The notes under the pieces: generated by a model | Database searches by the model: none | Told to the model about the DNA's origin: nothing | Seen by the model: only the letters and a program-made list of their open reading frames with translations | In this document: positions 1 to 11,600 of the stretch, one piece after another | Numbering within the stretch: the stretch's first letter is position 1 | Layout: every line of letters begins with the position of its first letter | Position numbers and translations under genes: made by a program | Assembly (NCBI GenBank): GCA_027625915.1 | Contig: JANTQA010000023.1 | Span: 18,972,001 to 19,036,000, forward strand | DNA: 64,000 bases | From: Anaeramoeba flamelloides | Taxonomy: Eukaryota; Metamonada; Anaeramoebidae | Direction of reading: 5' to 3'

Positions 1-365
1 ATTTAATGATCTAAATTATTTTTAATAAAGTTTTTCTAACGAATCAACAGTTATTAGTTAACTATCGGGTTATCACAGGTTATTAATGTTTATTTAAACT
101 ATATTATTGAAATTGACATATTTTTTATAAATTATGAGAAAAAAAGTAAAAACTAAAAATTCTAAGAATTCGCCTTGATCAAACTGTTCTATTTGAACCA
201 CTAACACCATTTTTATTAATACTTTTTAAAGCCTTTGATTTTTATTTTTTGAAAATGGATTTAATCTTTTATTTTTCAAAATAAATTAAAACAAAAAAAA
301 TATATTTTCAATAATTGTAAGAATAAAATTAATTTTTTAATTTTTCATTTTTGATATTTATATAA

Positions 366-1045
366 ACTATTTTCTACAAAGTAGTGCAAATTTATTTTTA
401 AATATGTTTATTAAAACTCAATCCAAATATAACTCTTTAAATATCCAAAATTGTTATTCATCATAAATCGATTCTTGGTAATAATTCAATTTGCTTGTTT
501 TTAAGACATTAAATTAATAAAAGATATCAAATTTTCTGATCTCTAATTTAATATGATATTTTTTAGGTTCGAAAAATGATGGATATTTATTTTTTCTTAT
601 TGATCCTAAAATCTTGTTTTCCTCAGAGATTTAATCACCACAAATTTTGAATAGAATTGGATAAAATTAATAACTGTATTTTATTGTTTAAAAAATCGTT
701 TTCATAACTTTTTTAATCTCTCAAAAAAATTTCCAAAAGAATGCAAATCTTTATAACAGTATTTTGTTGATTAAAAAATCTTTGAGGTTATTTACCATGT
801 TAACCATTTTTTTATTGAACTTTGCTGTGCCTTATTTTCTCCTAAAAACAGTGCGAAAATTTTTTTAATTTTTTGAAAATATTTTGAAAAATTTATAGTG
901 AAATACAAACCATAGATACTGATTCAATCAGTATATTAATATTCCTCTTAATTTGGTATTGTATATTTAATCAATAGACTACTAACCAAGAGCTTTTTTT
1001 TGAAATTTCAAAAAAAAAATGCTAAACTTTTTTGGAAATATTTTA
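366..1045 (+). repeat. Dispersed TIR repeat R13, copy 1
   Basis: This stretch matches 50489-51072 (same orientation) and 32456-33042 (opposite orientation) along most of its length, for example a shared block around ATCGTTTTCATAACTT. The ends are imperfect inverted repeats containing TATTTCCAAAAAA followed by TGG. No open frame of note is present, so it looks like a non-autonomous DNA transposon. This copy is the most diverged at its left end. Confidence 0.6.
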
Positions 1046-1050
1046 TATTT

Positions 1051-1080
1051 ATCTATCTATATATATATATATATATATAG
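1051..1080. repeat. ATCT/AT microsatellite
   Basis: A short run of ATCT units passes into about ten AT units immediately after the R13 copy. Confidence 0.8.
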
Positions 1081-1489
1081 AAAAAAGGAAATTTATTAAA
1101 TCCGTACAAGGGTGTATAAGACAAAATAACTCAAATTTCAAATCATTTTGTTTTTAAAATCTTTTTTAATTAAATTTCTATTCAAATTTTATACTGTTAA
1201 ATATCAAGCTGTTATTATATTTTTATCAAATCTGTAAAATTTTCTTTAATTTTGATTAATTTTAATTTAAGAAAAGTAAACTTCATAATTTTTCCTTAAA
1301 AAAAAATAAATAAAAAGTATTTTTAAACCTAAAAGGAAAAAAATAGAATGTTTTTTGAATAAAAAAGAAAAGACCAAAGATTTAATTTAAAAAAAAATGT
1401 TTTTTATTATTATTGAAGAAGTGTAAATTATACTCTGGATGTTCTTTTACTTAAATTTCCTAAAGGTAATTTAAGAGTAAAATCATAGA

Positions 1490-2000
1490 TTCCACGATTT
1501 TTCATGGATGGACAAACCCAAATTATTTTTATGGTTTAAAAAACAAAAAATTAAAAATTGAAAAGGAAATATAGAAAAAAGAAAAGAAAAAAAAAGAAAT
1601 TTAAAAAGGGTTCTGATAAGCAATTGATAAAAAATCTAAAAAAAAAAAACCAATGCAATCTTTAATTAAGGACTCACAAATTCACAGTCACGATACTTTT
1701 GGTTAATTTAATTTAATTTTGTGAGATCATGAATATTCATTTGGGGAGGTAATTATATAATTATTATAATTTGTTTTTTATTTTTGATCGCGTTTGCTTT
1801 TAACCCTTGGTATTTTTTTTACCTTTGCCATTTCTTTTTTTGTTATCAAGTAACTCATACTTTTGTGTTCTCAGTATCTCAGTATTAGCAAGTAACCACT
1901 TGGACTTTTTCCTTTGTGGCTCTTCTTTTCCAATTTAAAGAAAATTCTGCCAGGGAAAAAATTGAAAAAAATAAAAAAATGTTTTGTAAAGTCTATTCTC
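1490..2000 (+). repeat. Dispersed repeat R17, copy 1
   Basis: This stretch matches the reverse complement of about 46990-47480. Shared blocks include CATGAATATTCATTTGGGG (CATGAATGTTCATTTGGGG in the other copy), the ACTCATACTT block and the AAAGTAACC/CTTGG block. It lies in what appears to be an intron of the Rab gene. Ends are not sharply defined and no family is recognised. Confidence 0.6.
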
Positions 2001-2255
2001 GTCAACTTTCTTTTAAATGCTTAACACTCCTTTAATTTTATTCTCGAAAATTTCATTCAAATACGATTAAATTAAACAATTCTGTGAGATTGGGAGAAAA
2101 AATAAAATATAATAAAAAAAAATAAACATAGGCATCCAATTTATATTTGAAAATTTTTTTTTATAATTAAATCAATTCTAAACAACATGTTTTGTTTCCC
2201 GACCTATAAATCTTAAATTAATTAAAATCTTAAATTAAATTGCTATTTTGTATAG

Positions 2256-2610
2256 CCTTCATTCATTTGAATCGCTTTCTTATTGGGTAAAAGATGCCCA
2301 AGAAAATTCAAACCAAGAAATGAAAATGATATTAATTGGGAATAAAAAAGATCTGGAACACAGAAGGAAGGTATCTAAAGAGGTTGCACAGCAATTTGCA
2401 GATGAACATGGTATGATATATATTGAAACATCTGCCAAGACTGCAGAAAATATCGAAGACGCATTTTACTCATGTGCCGAGCAAGTATATGAATCTGTCA
2501 AAGATGGTAATATGGATAATTTAGGGATGGGTACTTCAGTCAAACCAATAGGTAAAACAATACAAGAAATTGAACCAGAAAAAAATAATAGTGGTGGGGG
2601 TTGCTGTTAA
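2256..2610 (+). CDS. Rab GTPase, Rab2-like, last exon (5' exons off-window)
   Basis: Encodes the C-terminal two thirds of a Rab GTPase, a membrane-attached switch in vesicle traffic. Seen directly: the guanine-binding motif GNKKDL, the ETSAK loop, and a C-terminal GGGCC for double geranylgeranylation. The stretch SYWVKDAQENSNQEMK aligns best with Rab2 (TTWLEDARQHSN). The exon starts after the acceptor TTTGTATAG in phase 2, around Rab residue 90, and runs 117 codons to TAA. The P-loop, switch I and DTAGQ motifs are absent from the 2255 bases upstream. Other genes here have 2.4-6 kb introns full of repeats, so the 5' exons most likely lie before base 1. A 5'-truncated copy is the alternative. 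Rab4 or Rab14 are less likely subfamily assignments. Confidence 0.85.
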
Positions 2611-4479
2611 ACTTTTTTTTTTTTTTTTCTTCATAATTAATTTTGGAAAAAATTAAAGAGTTTAATATTATTTAATTCTTCAAATTTTAAAGTACTATCA
2701 AAGGATTTGAATAATAAATTTGTTTTTTTTTGTTTTTTGTAAAAAATAATAAAAAAACATTATAAATTAGGTTAAATAATCAACACCAACTTGTATTGAT
2801 TTAAATGTTCTTTTTTTATTTATTTATTTTTATTATGAAAATTGATTATAAATTTTATTGAATGAATCATTTTTAGTCAATATTTTTCGATTTTTTTTTT
2901 TCCAATAAAAAAGAATAATAAAATGAGTCAAATAATACATTTTATTTTCATGATTTTTTAATTCTCCCTTTTTTTTTTTGAATGAATTACAATTTCTACA
3001 AAATTGAAATAATATTTAGTATAAATTTCAATTTTAAAAAAATACGAAATTGAGAATAATTATATTGGCACTTTCTTCTGACAGGTGGTTTATTGTAACA
3101 CCAGCGTTAAATAGTGACGAGATCTTTAAGATACTAAAATTGATGTAATTAGTGAAATTTCAAAGAAATGTTCAGAAAAAAAGTGGATCTTCAAATACAA
3201 AACCAATTCAAGAAAAAATGTTTTGAAAGATTTGATTGAATTATTTTTAATGAAAGAATAACTTTAGATTTCTCCCAAGTGGAGAAATAAAAAAAAAGTA
3301 ATAATTTTGAACTTGGGGAAATAAAGAAGAGAAAGGAAGGAAATTTTTAAATTAAAAGTTTTTAAATCTCAAGAAAAATCAATGTAGATCCTTGCAACAC
3401 TTTGAAAAATAAACAATTTTTTTAGTTTGTTAATTATTAATTTATTTCGGGGATTATTAATGATAAATAAAGAATTTTACAGTTAATTTAATAGCAAGTT
3501 CAGTATTTTTTTAGAATACCTTCAATTTGAAAAATAAAGTTAGTGTCTGATTAATAAAATATGAAACTTACTGATTAAAATACTAATTCTTGAAATGAAT
3601 ATAGATTTTTAAAAATTTGATCCATTTTTCTCATTTTTTAAAAGTTTTATATTTGAAATTCTTTCAGATTTATTTCAAAAAAAAAACTAAGTTCTTTTAG
3701 GAAGAAAGAAATCTTTTTAAGTATGAAGGAATTGTAAAAAAATTAAAAAATGATATTCATACAAATTATGAAAAGAATGAAAAAATGATTTTGATATTTT
3801 ACTAAAAGTCAAAATTATTTCCAAATTCAATAAAGTTGTATTATTGTGATTTTTTTTTCTACTATTTTACATATATAATAATATTCTTTTTTATAAATTG
3901 ACCTTTTTATACAATTATTAGAAAACAAGTGATAAAATAGAATTATTAATAAAGTTATATATCAAAATATTTGTATTTGAATATTTTAGAAACTGATATA
4001 AATTTTAACATACAATAAAGTTTAATAAATTTTAAAAAAAAAAAAATAATAAAAAAACAATAAACAAACAATAATTTATTCATTTATTAGTGTCTATTAT
4101 AAAGAAGACTAAAATAAAAGATACTGTTATTGGGTGTAATCACATTAGTCTTACATGGTTCAAATTTCTAATAAAATCGATTAGTCAAGTAGTAATATTT
4201 TTTCATCCTCACAATTAAATATTATCCTTGTTTTAGTAAAAAACCCAAAAAAGACTGAAAAAATCTACATTTGTCCACTAATTTAGTGGTTGAATTATCA
4301 ATATTCAGACTCCAAATTACAAAATATCTTTCTTAAATTTGTAGCGAAATGTTGATTAGTCGCTAAAAAATTCAAATTTTTGAAAAAAATAAGAGAAATA
4401 ATTTCTGAATAGATTTTTTTAACAAATTATTTCAACAAATCATGGAAAGATATTAATATCACAATTAACTCTATACAAA

Positions 4480-4970
4480 AGAAACAAAACTAATCAGTCT
4501 TTGGGTTTTTTATATTGATTATTATTAAGTTAATCTTTGTAATTAAAAAATTAAAAAAAAAAAAGGTTAGTTCTGGAAGTTCTAAATATGAATTATTAAA
4601 TACTGGAATATTCTTATTTTGAGTTTCTATTATTAAATTTGGAAAAGGAGTCTGAAAAAAACAATTTCAAAATGAAACTTTTTTAATTGTGATCCTTGAT
4701 AAAAAATGGAAGAATTTAAGGGTCAATAACATTTATAAGAGATTTTTTCCAGTCCCAGAAACTATCTTCGCCGTGTTGTACTAATGTCATTTATACCCAA
4801 TTTCAAAATACTTTGATTATAGAGAAATCTAGGTTAACAGTAATCCCTTAAACAGAAAAAAAAAGTTAGAAAACCCTCTGAAAATATCATATATTTCAAT
4901 TTTAAATTTTTTATTCTCCCATTTACACAACCATTAAATAAAATTTTCATATTCCTTTTAAATTTTTTTT
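4480..4970 (+). repeat. Dispersed repeat R14, copy A
   Basis: Matches 32330-33480 once the R13 element nested in that copy is set aside. Shared landmarks in order are AATCAG.(C/T)TTTGG, TACTGGAATA, TTTGGAAAAGG, TTCAAAATACTTTGAT and AAAAAGTTAGAAA. It serves as the uninterrupted site for that R13 insertion. No coding capacity is seen. Confidence 0.5.
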
Positions 4971-5587
4971 CTTGTTAGATTAATTTGTCGTAAATATATT
5001 GATGATGAACAAAAATAATTACAAAATATTTCAATTAATATATAAAAAATAATAATTATTTTATCGTTTACATTTGTTATTTGATTATTTATGTGTCTGT
5101 TTTGTGTTGTAAACGTATTTTAATAAAAATAACTATGATCTCTGAAAACAAATAATTTGAAAATAAACTTCAAAGTAGGACTACTTAACAACTCATTACA
5201 AAAGATAATTAAATGTTTTTTTTAAAAAATCATTTTAGTTCTATGATAATTATCTTTCTTGTGTATTCTGTTTAAAACTTTCACATTGTAGAAAATAAAA
5301 ATAACTAAAGGAATAGAACATTATTCGTTTTTATTATTATTAAAATAGATTAATGAAAATATTTATTTCTCGAATTTAACAAATATTATATTTGATAAAG
5401 TATTAATAGTTTTTAAGTTTTTTTCGCAGGTTAGATTTCATTTAGAAATTAATAATTCGAGATTTTTAATTTCATTTTCTTTCTTTTGTTTTTTTTTAAA
5501 AGTTTTGGGTAAAAATAAATTAATAAATCAAAATTAAAAATGAATTCGAAAAAAATCAATTCAAAAAAATAAATAAATATATATTAT

Positions 5588-5633
5588 ATATATATATTTA
5601 TATCTAGATATATCTAGATATAAATATATATAT
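5588..5633. repeat. Perfect AT palindrome
   Basis: Two TATCTAGATA units are centred on 5610/5611 and flanked by mirror-image ATAAATATATA arms, giving a perfect palindrome of at least 40 bases. It lies just beyond the 3' end of the TRIM-like gene and could form a cruciform. Confidence 0.85.
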
Positions 5634-5680
5634 ATATTAATATATTAATATATAGGCATTAATTCATTTAAATAAAAGGA

Positions 5681-8600
5681 TTATAGGATTGTAACTTGGT
5701 CGCCGGGTGTCATTAAATCTACTGCAAGTAAATAATTTTCAGCTTCGAAAGCTATCGCAAGTTGGTTTGATTCGGTGCAAAATGTGATTTGTTTTTTATC
5801 AGCGTCGATGGTAATTTTTAAAATGTCCCCAGTTTTTAATTTTTCTTTTAATGAACCTTGTTTGTTTCCTTGTCTAAAAATGAAACCATTTAAACAAAAT
5901 AGCATTAACGCATCACCATGGTAAGAAACGTCTTTGATTGAAGTTTGTGTTACACCAACCATTATTTGCGACATTTGGGTATAATCGATTTTAATTTTAA
6001 ATGTTGCAACACCTTCTGTTAATACTTTATTACCACGAACCTCAATATAGTCATTGATACCTCTAATTTGGCGCCGTTTACAGGTTCTATTTTGGTTATT
6101 TAATAAGATGGCTTTTGTTTCAACGTTGGCAAAGGTATCATGGTCAAAGGGTGGCTCAACAATTACATGCGAAGGAGAGTTTTTGATTTCAATTCCATTG
6201 ATTATAACATGAATATCGTATTCCCCGGTTTCTTCAAATTTCATATTCCACCCTACCTCTGCAAGGCTTCCCTCGATGTTATTGATCTTATTTTGAACTT
6301 GCTTAGTTTCCCCCTTTTGGTTTACAATTTTAATTTCATAATGAAGCAATTCAGATGGGAATTGTGCTGGCCTATTCTCTTCGTTTCGAAGCCCAATCCT
6401 AATGATCGTTTCTTCTTGTGAACATAAATAATCAGCAGAACGCAAGATACACAAATCTGGCGAAATTGGACTTGTTAGCTGCATCTGTGCAAAAAATTCA
6501 TCCAGATTAGGGATATCGATAATCGACGGATATTGTAATTCTGGTTCAACTTGGTTTTCGATGTCCTTAAGTCCTTTTTTTAATTCAGTTCGATTTAAAA
6601 ATAACTCGGCTATTTTTTCATGATCATTTTTTTCTATTAATTCGAGTATTTTTTCATCTACGCCAATTAGCTCGCTAACTTTTTCAAAATCTGTTTTCAC
6701 TTCGTCCCTCTGTTTTTTAATTTTTTCTAATTCTTCATCTTCTTTGAAAACAAATTTTTCAATTAATTCTTTTTTTTTCTCAATTAGCTGCTTAAATAAT
6801 TTCTCCCAACTTTGTTCAATTCCTCTTAACACAACTTTTTTTTTTTTTTTTTTTTTAATTTTGTTTTTTTTGTGGTAAAACAATTTTGAATATACAAAGA
6901 AAATTTGTTTTGCGAAATGAAAAAAGATTATTTTGATCATGAGAAAAAATTATTTAATCATAAAAATTGCTTTATCAGTATTATGGAAACCATGAAGTTG
7001 ACAAATCGCTTTAAGAAATAAAACTAAAATTATTAATTTTCAAAGAAAAAATTAAAAAAGGATTTTATTATTAGATATGTTTTTTTAATTCTTCCCTTCA
7101 ACAGCAACAATCTCAGATTACTTTCAATCCTCTTGTTCTATTTAATTTCCTTAAGGGTACGGTCATTAATGATGAAAAGTATTTTCTTTTTAAAATCAAA
7201 AAAAAAAAATTTTTTCATCTTTATTTCTGAGAGTACTTAATTCCAATCAAAAAAAAAACAAACAGGTATAGGATGTGTGGTATATTTCTAAAAATCAACA
7301 ATAAGAAAACGATAGCATTTTTGAGAAAAAGGGTAATAATAAAAACAGTAAATTTTCAAGTGTAAGTTGATGTTTCTTATTAATTTTGAATATCACTGTT
7401 TGAGTTTCAAAGTGTGCTCTTTGGCACTTTTTGAGATCTCAAAGATTTTTTTTTCGTTTTTTGAATGAGTTTACTTTCACTTCAAGAAATAAAGCAAATT
7501 CATTACTTTGTCAAATAGAGAGAGGGTTATAGAGCAACCAAAAATATAATTAAATCTAATTAAATTGATTTTGCACTGAAAGGAAACTATTTGCTCCAAA
7601 TCGAATATATTTAACCTTTTGAAGAAATAAAAAATGAGAAAGATTGGATTTTTTTGTTTTTTTGAAAAATTTTTGTAAAGATTTTTCAGATTTTAATACT
7701 AAAAATTTAAAGTTGTTTTAAAAAAGTTTGACAAAAAAGGTTTTAATAAAGTCCTGAAAATAGTTTTATGAAGTTTGTCATCGATTTTATTGATACTTTT
7801 GAAAAGTTTTTTCTTTCACTTTTTTAAAATTACAAACCCTAATAAAAAAAAAATATTTTAACTGTCTTTATTGTTTTGATTTGGAAACAATCACTTTGTT
7901 GTGTTATATGTTTGCCCTGGAAGAACCAGAAATATGTTATTGTTCCAATCGATATAAGATGATATTGAATAGTTCGAAGAACGACGATTAATATCATCTT
8001 AGCGCCAGAACAATATCATTATTTTGAGTCTGGAAGGGGATCCAAAACGAAGAATTATAAATGGTGATTTTTGAACAAATGAAACAATATGAAATTCTAT
8101 TTATTTTTTGGAACCAAGGATCTAACTTGACACAACAATAAGCAAACAATAAAAAACAATAGAAAAATAATTGGTTATTTTTTTAATCATAATTTGAATA
8201 ACTTGTTCTTCAAAAGATCTTTTTCTCTCTCAATGGGGTTAACAAAATCATTGAAGTTAAATTTTACATTTTTCATCATTGGTGGGATAAAACTTGGTTT
8301 AAAATCCAACAGAGACAAACTAGATCGTCCAACTTTTCAACGAGTCTCAATCTCCACTTTTATTTCATGCTTATTTAGAAACAATCGAAGGCGATCAAAC
8401 ATAAAAACACGCATCTATCATGTGTTCTTTAACAGTAACTGATTTTGAGCATTCCTCTTAAATTTTCTTAACTTGACGTCGCAAAAAAAAATTTTTTTTT
8501 TTAATTTTTTCAATTTGTAAATGTATTTTTTCTCACTTTGAAAATATTTTATTAATGGACAAAACTCTCTTTTTTTCCAAATTTGTAATTATGTATTTTT

Positions 8601-11600
8601 TCTCATTTTGAAATCCTTCTATTAATGGTCTCTTCTCTTGTCCTTTTTTCCAAAGAAAAAAAGAGACCAAACGTTTTTTTATTTTTTTAAAAATGATATT
8701 GATTTCTTTCGAATCAAAGTCAAAAATGCTGTTTGGTTTTCGGTATTGTTTTTAAACAAAGAAAGAGAATTCATTCAATTTCCAACCTTGAAGGGAAAAT
8801 TGAAGGACTTTTTTTCTTTGTCTTCTATTGAGCAAATAATTGGGTTCCTTAAAACCAAATTAATTTTCCAATGTCGTAAATCCTTGATCGCGGCGATCTT
8901 TTGGGATTTATGAGATTAACAACATAGCAAAAAAATCGGTTAAACTCTTCTAAAATAACTTACAATAACATTTTTAAAAGTCTAATTTATTAGTAAAATG
9001 CTTCTTATTTTACCCAAATTGAATTCAAAAGAAAAAGATCAGAAAAGTTTCAAACTTTGCCTAATAACCAAAGTATTTCCCAAAATCTTTTCACAGTGGC
9101 TAAAAATACTATCCTAAACTTTTCAATCTTCTAATCTCTTTCTTATCGCTAGTTCTGAATTATAATACTTTTTAATTTTTACATATAAAAAGTTTGAGTT
9201 AAAAAAAAATATATAGCTTTCTTATCCATATTTATCAAGAATTATCGACTTAAATTTACATAAATAAAAAGTTTGAGTTTAAAAAAAAATACATAGCAAT
9301 ATTATAAACTATTTTTCAGTCAAAGGGGCCCAGTTGTAATGGTATAATACACGTGTTTAAAGGGTTTGCATAGATATTAGAAGAAAAATTTTATTTTGAA
9401 AATTTTCAAAATTGAAATCATTTTTTCACATTTCTACACATTTTTTTTTTTTTTTGTGTTTTTTTTAAAAACCTAATTCATTTGCAAAAAAATTTTTTAT
9501 TGCAAGATCAATAGTCACTTGGTAAAAATGTGTTATTCTAAGGTCATTGAAACCATGTAAAGATTGTTGAGAAATCTATTGATTTCTATTGGAATTTTTG
9601 ATTTGATCTTCGATCTTGATATTTGTTTAATAAATGTGAAAAATTTTCACTTCATTTTCATTTCCTTTTTCAAATAGAGACCACAAATACCAACAAACTT
9701 TGTTTGGGGGCTTGGTTTCTAAAAGAAAAGTGTAGAAAATGAAGTGAAAAATGTTTCATATTTATTATTCAAATACCAGTAGAAGTTCAAAACGAACATC
9801 GTTGTTTTTCTCAATAGTACCCTAAGAATTTGAGTTTTTCAATTTTTAAGAAAAGCTATTGATTAATTAGTTTTCTTTCAGACATGTATCAACATTTCTT
9901 TGAGGTGTATTATTCTCTTTATTTCTTATTTGTTCTTCAAAGGTCAATTATATAAAATAATTGATATTTGAAAAAAACGTTGTTCCCCTTTGACTTAAAC
10001 AGAGTTTAGTATCTTTATAACAAAAATCTTGTTGAGACTATGGCTTTTTAAAAATAATAATAATAATAATCATGTTTTTATAACATGTTATAATTGTTAT
10101 TATTTTAAAATATTTCAAATTTTTTATTTTGAAAATATCTTTTTAAAAAAAATAAAATTGAAAATATTTAATTCCAATTCATTTAAAAAAATGTTTTTAA
10201 TCAGAGCTTTCCAATTTAAATCAGTTTTCAACATAGTATTTTGTAATGATGTAAAATTTTTTAACAAGATGTAATATGTCATTTTTTTATTGTATTAGTG
10301 TTTTTTTTTTTTTAATTTCCAAAATTTATAACACATTATCTAATATGTTTTTTATCTGATATAACACCAATCTAACATGTTTAAAAATTTTTAACACTTT
10401 TATAACAAAAATAAAAAAATGTTATAAATTTGTTCATTTTTATTTTTTATACTTTTTACTTTTTCCAAATTTCGATTTTTTATACTTTTTACTTTTTCCA
10501 AATTTCCCTTCTTAAGTTGCTTGGGCTCTGTGTTTCTCTTTTTGTTTTTTTAGGTGTTTGGGAAAGGTAAAAAGTATAAAAAATCATTATAAGAATTGGT
10601 TGACCTGATCATGACTAACCCAACCAAACTTGTTCATGATCAGATCTTCGACGAGGACTTATGCAACTGAACTGAATCCAACGAATGCGATCTGAAACCA
10701 ACCAAAGTGAACCGAATTGAACTTTTCGTACTATCTGTCGAGTCGTTACTTGGACTGGGTTTTTGCTGTCGAGTCGGTATCTTGTACTGGGATTTTGCGA
10801 AAACAAGATTTGGGAAACTTACAAAAAAAAAAAAAAATAAAATAATAAAAAAAAAAAATAACGCAAAAAAAAAAAAATAAAAAAAAAAGCAAAGCAACTG
10901 AAAAGAAAATTTCGAAAACCAAATCTTATTCTTAAAAACCAGAGCTTTTTAGATTCAACCCATCTATAAAGTTCTAAATCAAAATTTAATAAACAGCCTT
11001 TTTCATTTGATCTATAGTTGTTCAAATATTTAGAACTCTTTATTAAAACAACCTATGGTGGCGATCCAAAAAAAAACGACATAAAAGGAAACAACCACCA
11101 GCCCATTCAACACTTGGGGCACAAAAAAAAACTTTTCACTGAAGTTTTTTCTTTTTTCTATTATTTTTTGACTCTTTCATTTCTTGCTTTTCTTTCTCTT
11201 TTTCTTGTCTTTTTTCAGAAATAATTTATTCTTTTCATTTTTTAAAGAAAAGATATCCTTTGAACTGTAATCCTGCTTACATTACAGTTAGGATAAAAAA
11301 ACCCTAAATACAATTTTAGAGTTTCAGGCAAATAGGAGGTAATTTTGTTGAATCACCTCTGCTCAACAATAAAAAAAAAAATTTGTTCATTTTTTTTATA
11401 ACATGTTATAAAGATTCTGTTATTAATATTTTAATGGGTTTCTTTCGAAATTTATAACACTTTCAAAATATAGGACACCTACATAACATACTTTTCATTT
11501 TTTATAATTTTTTTTTATTTTTATTTGGAATTTATTTCTTTTGATTGAAAAAAATCAAAAGAAGTAAACATTCATATTATCACTTTTAGAGGGAAAGTCA

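Larger units (their letters stand above)
2611..5680. other. Intergenic, repeat-derived
   Basis: No ORF or RNA gene is supported here. It is the space between the Rab (+) and TRIM-like (-) genes, which converge. It holds poly-A/T runs, a match near 3765-3860 to 53845-53935, repeat R14 at about 4480-4970 and an AT palindrome near 5610. Confidence 0.6.

Noticed and set aside
1-2255. Upstream Rab exons
   Set aside because: I looked for GDTGVGKS, switch I and WDTAGQE in this stretch and found none; they are presumed off-window.
6823-6940. N-terminal start of the filamin ORF at 6940 with a poly-lysine segment
   Set aside because: The lysines come from a homopolymer, the preceding residues are unlike the family, and a phase-matched acceptor lies after it.
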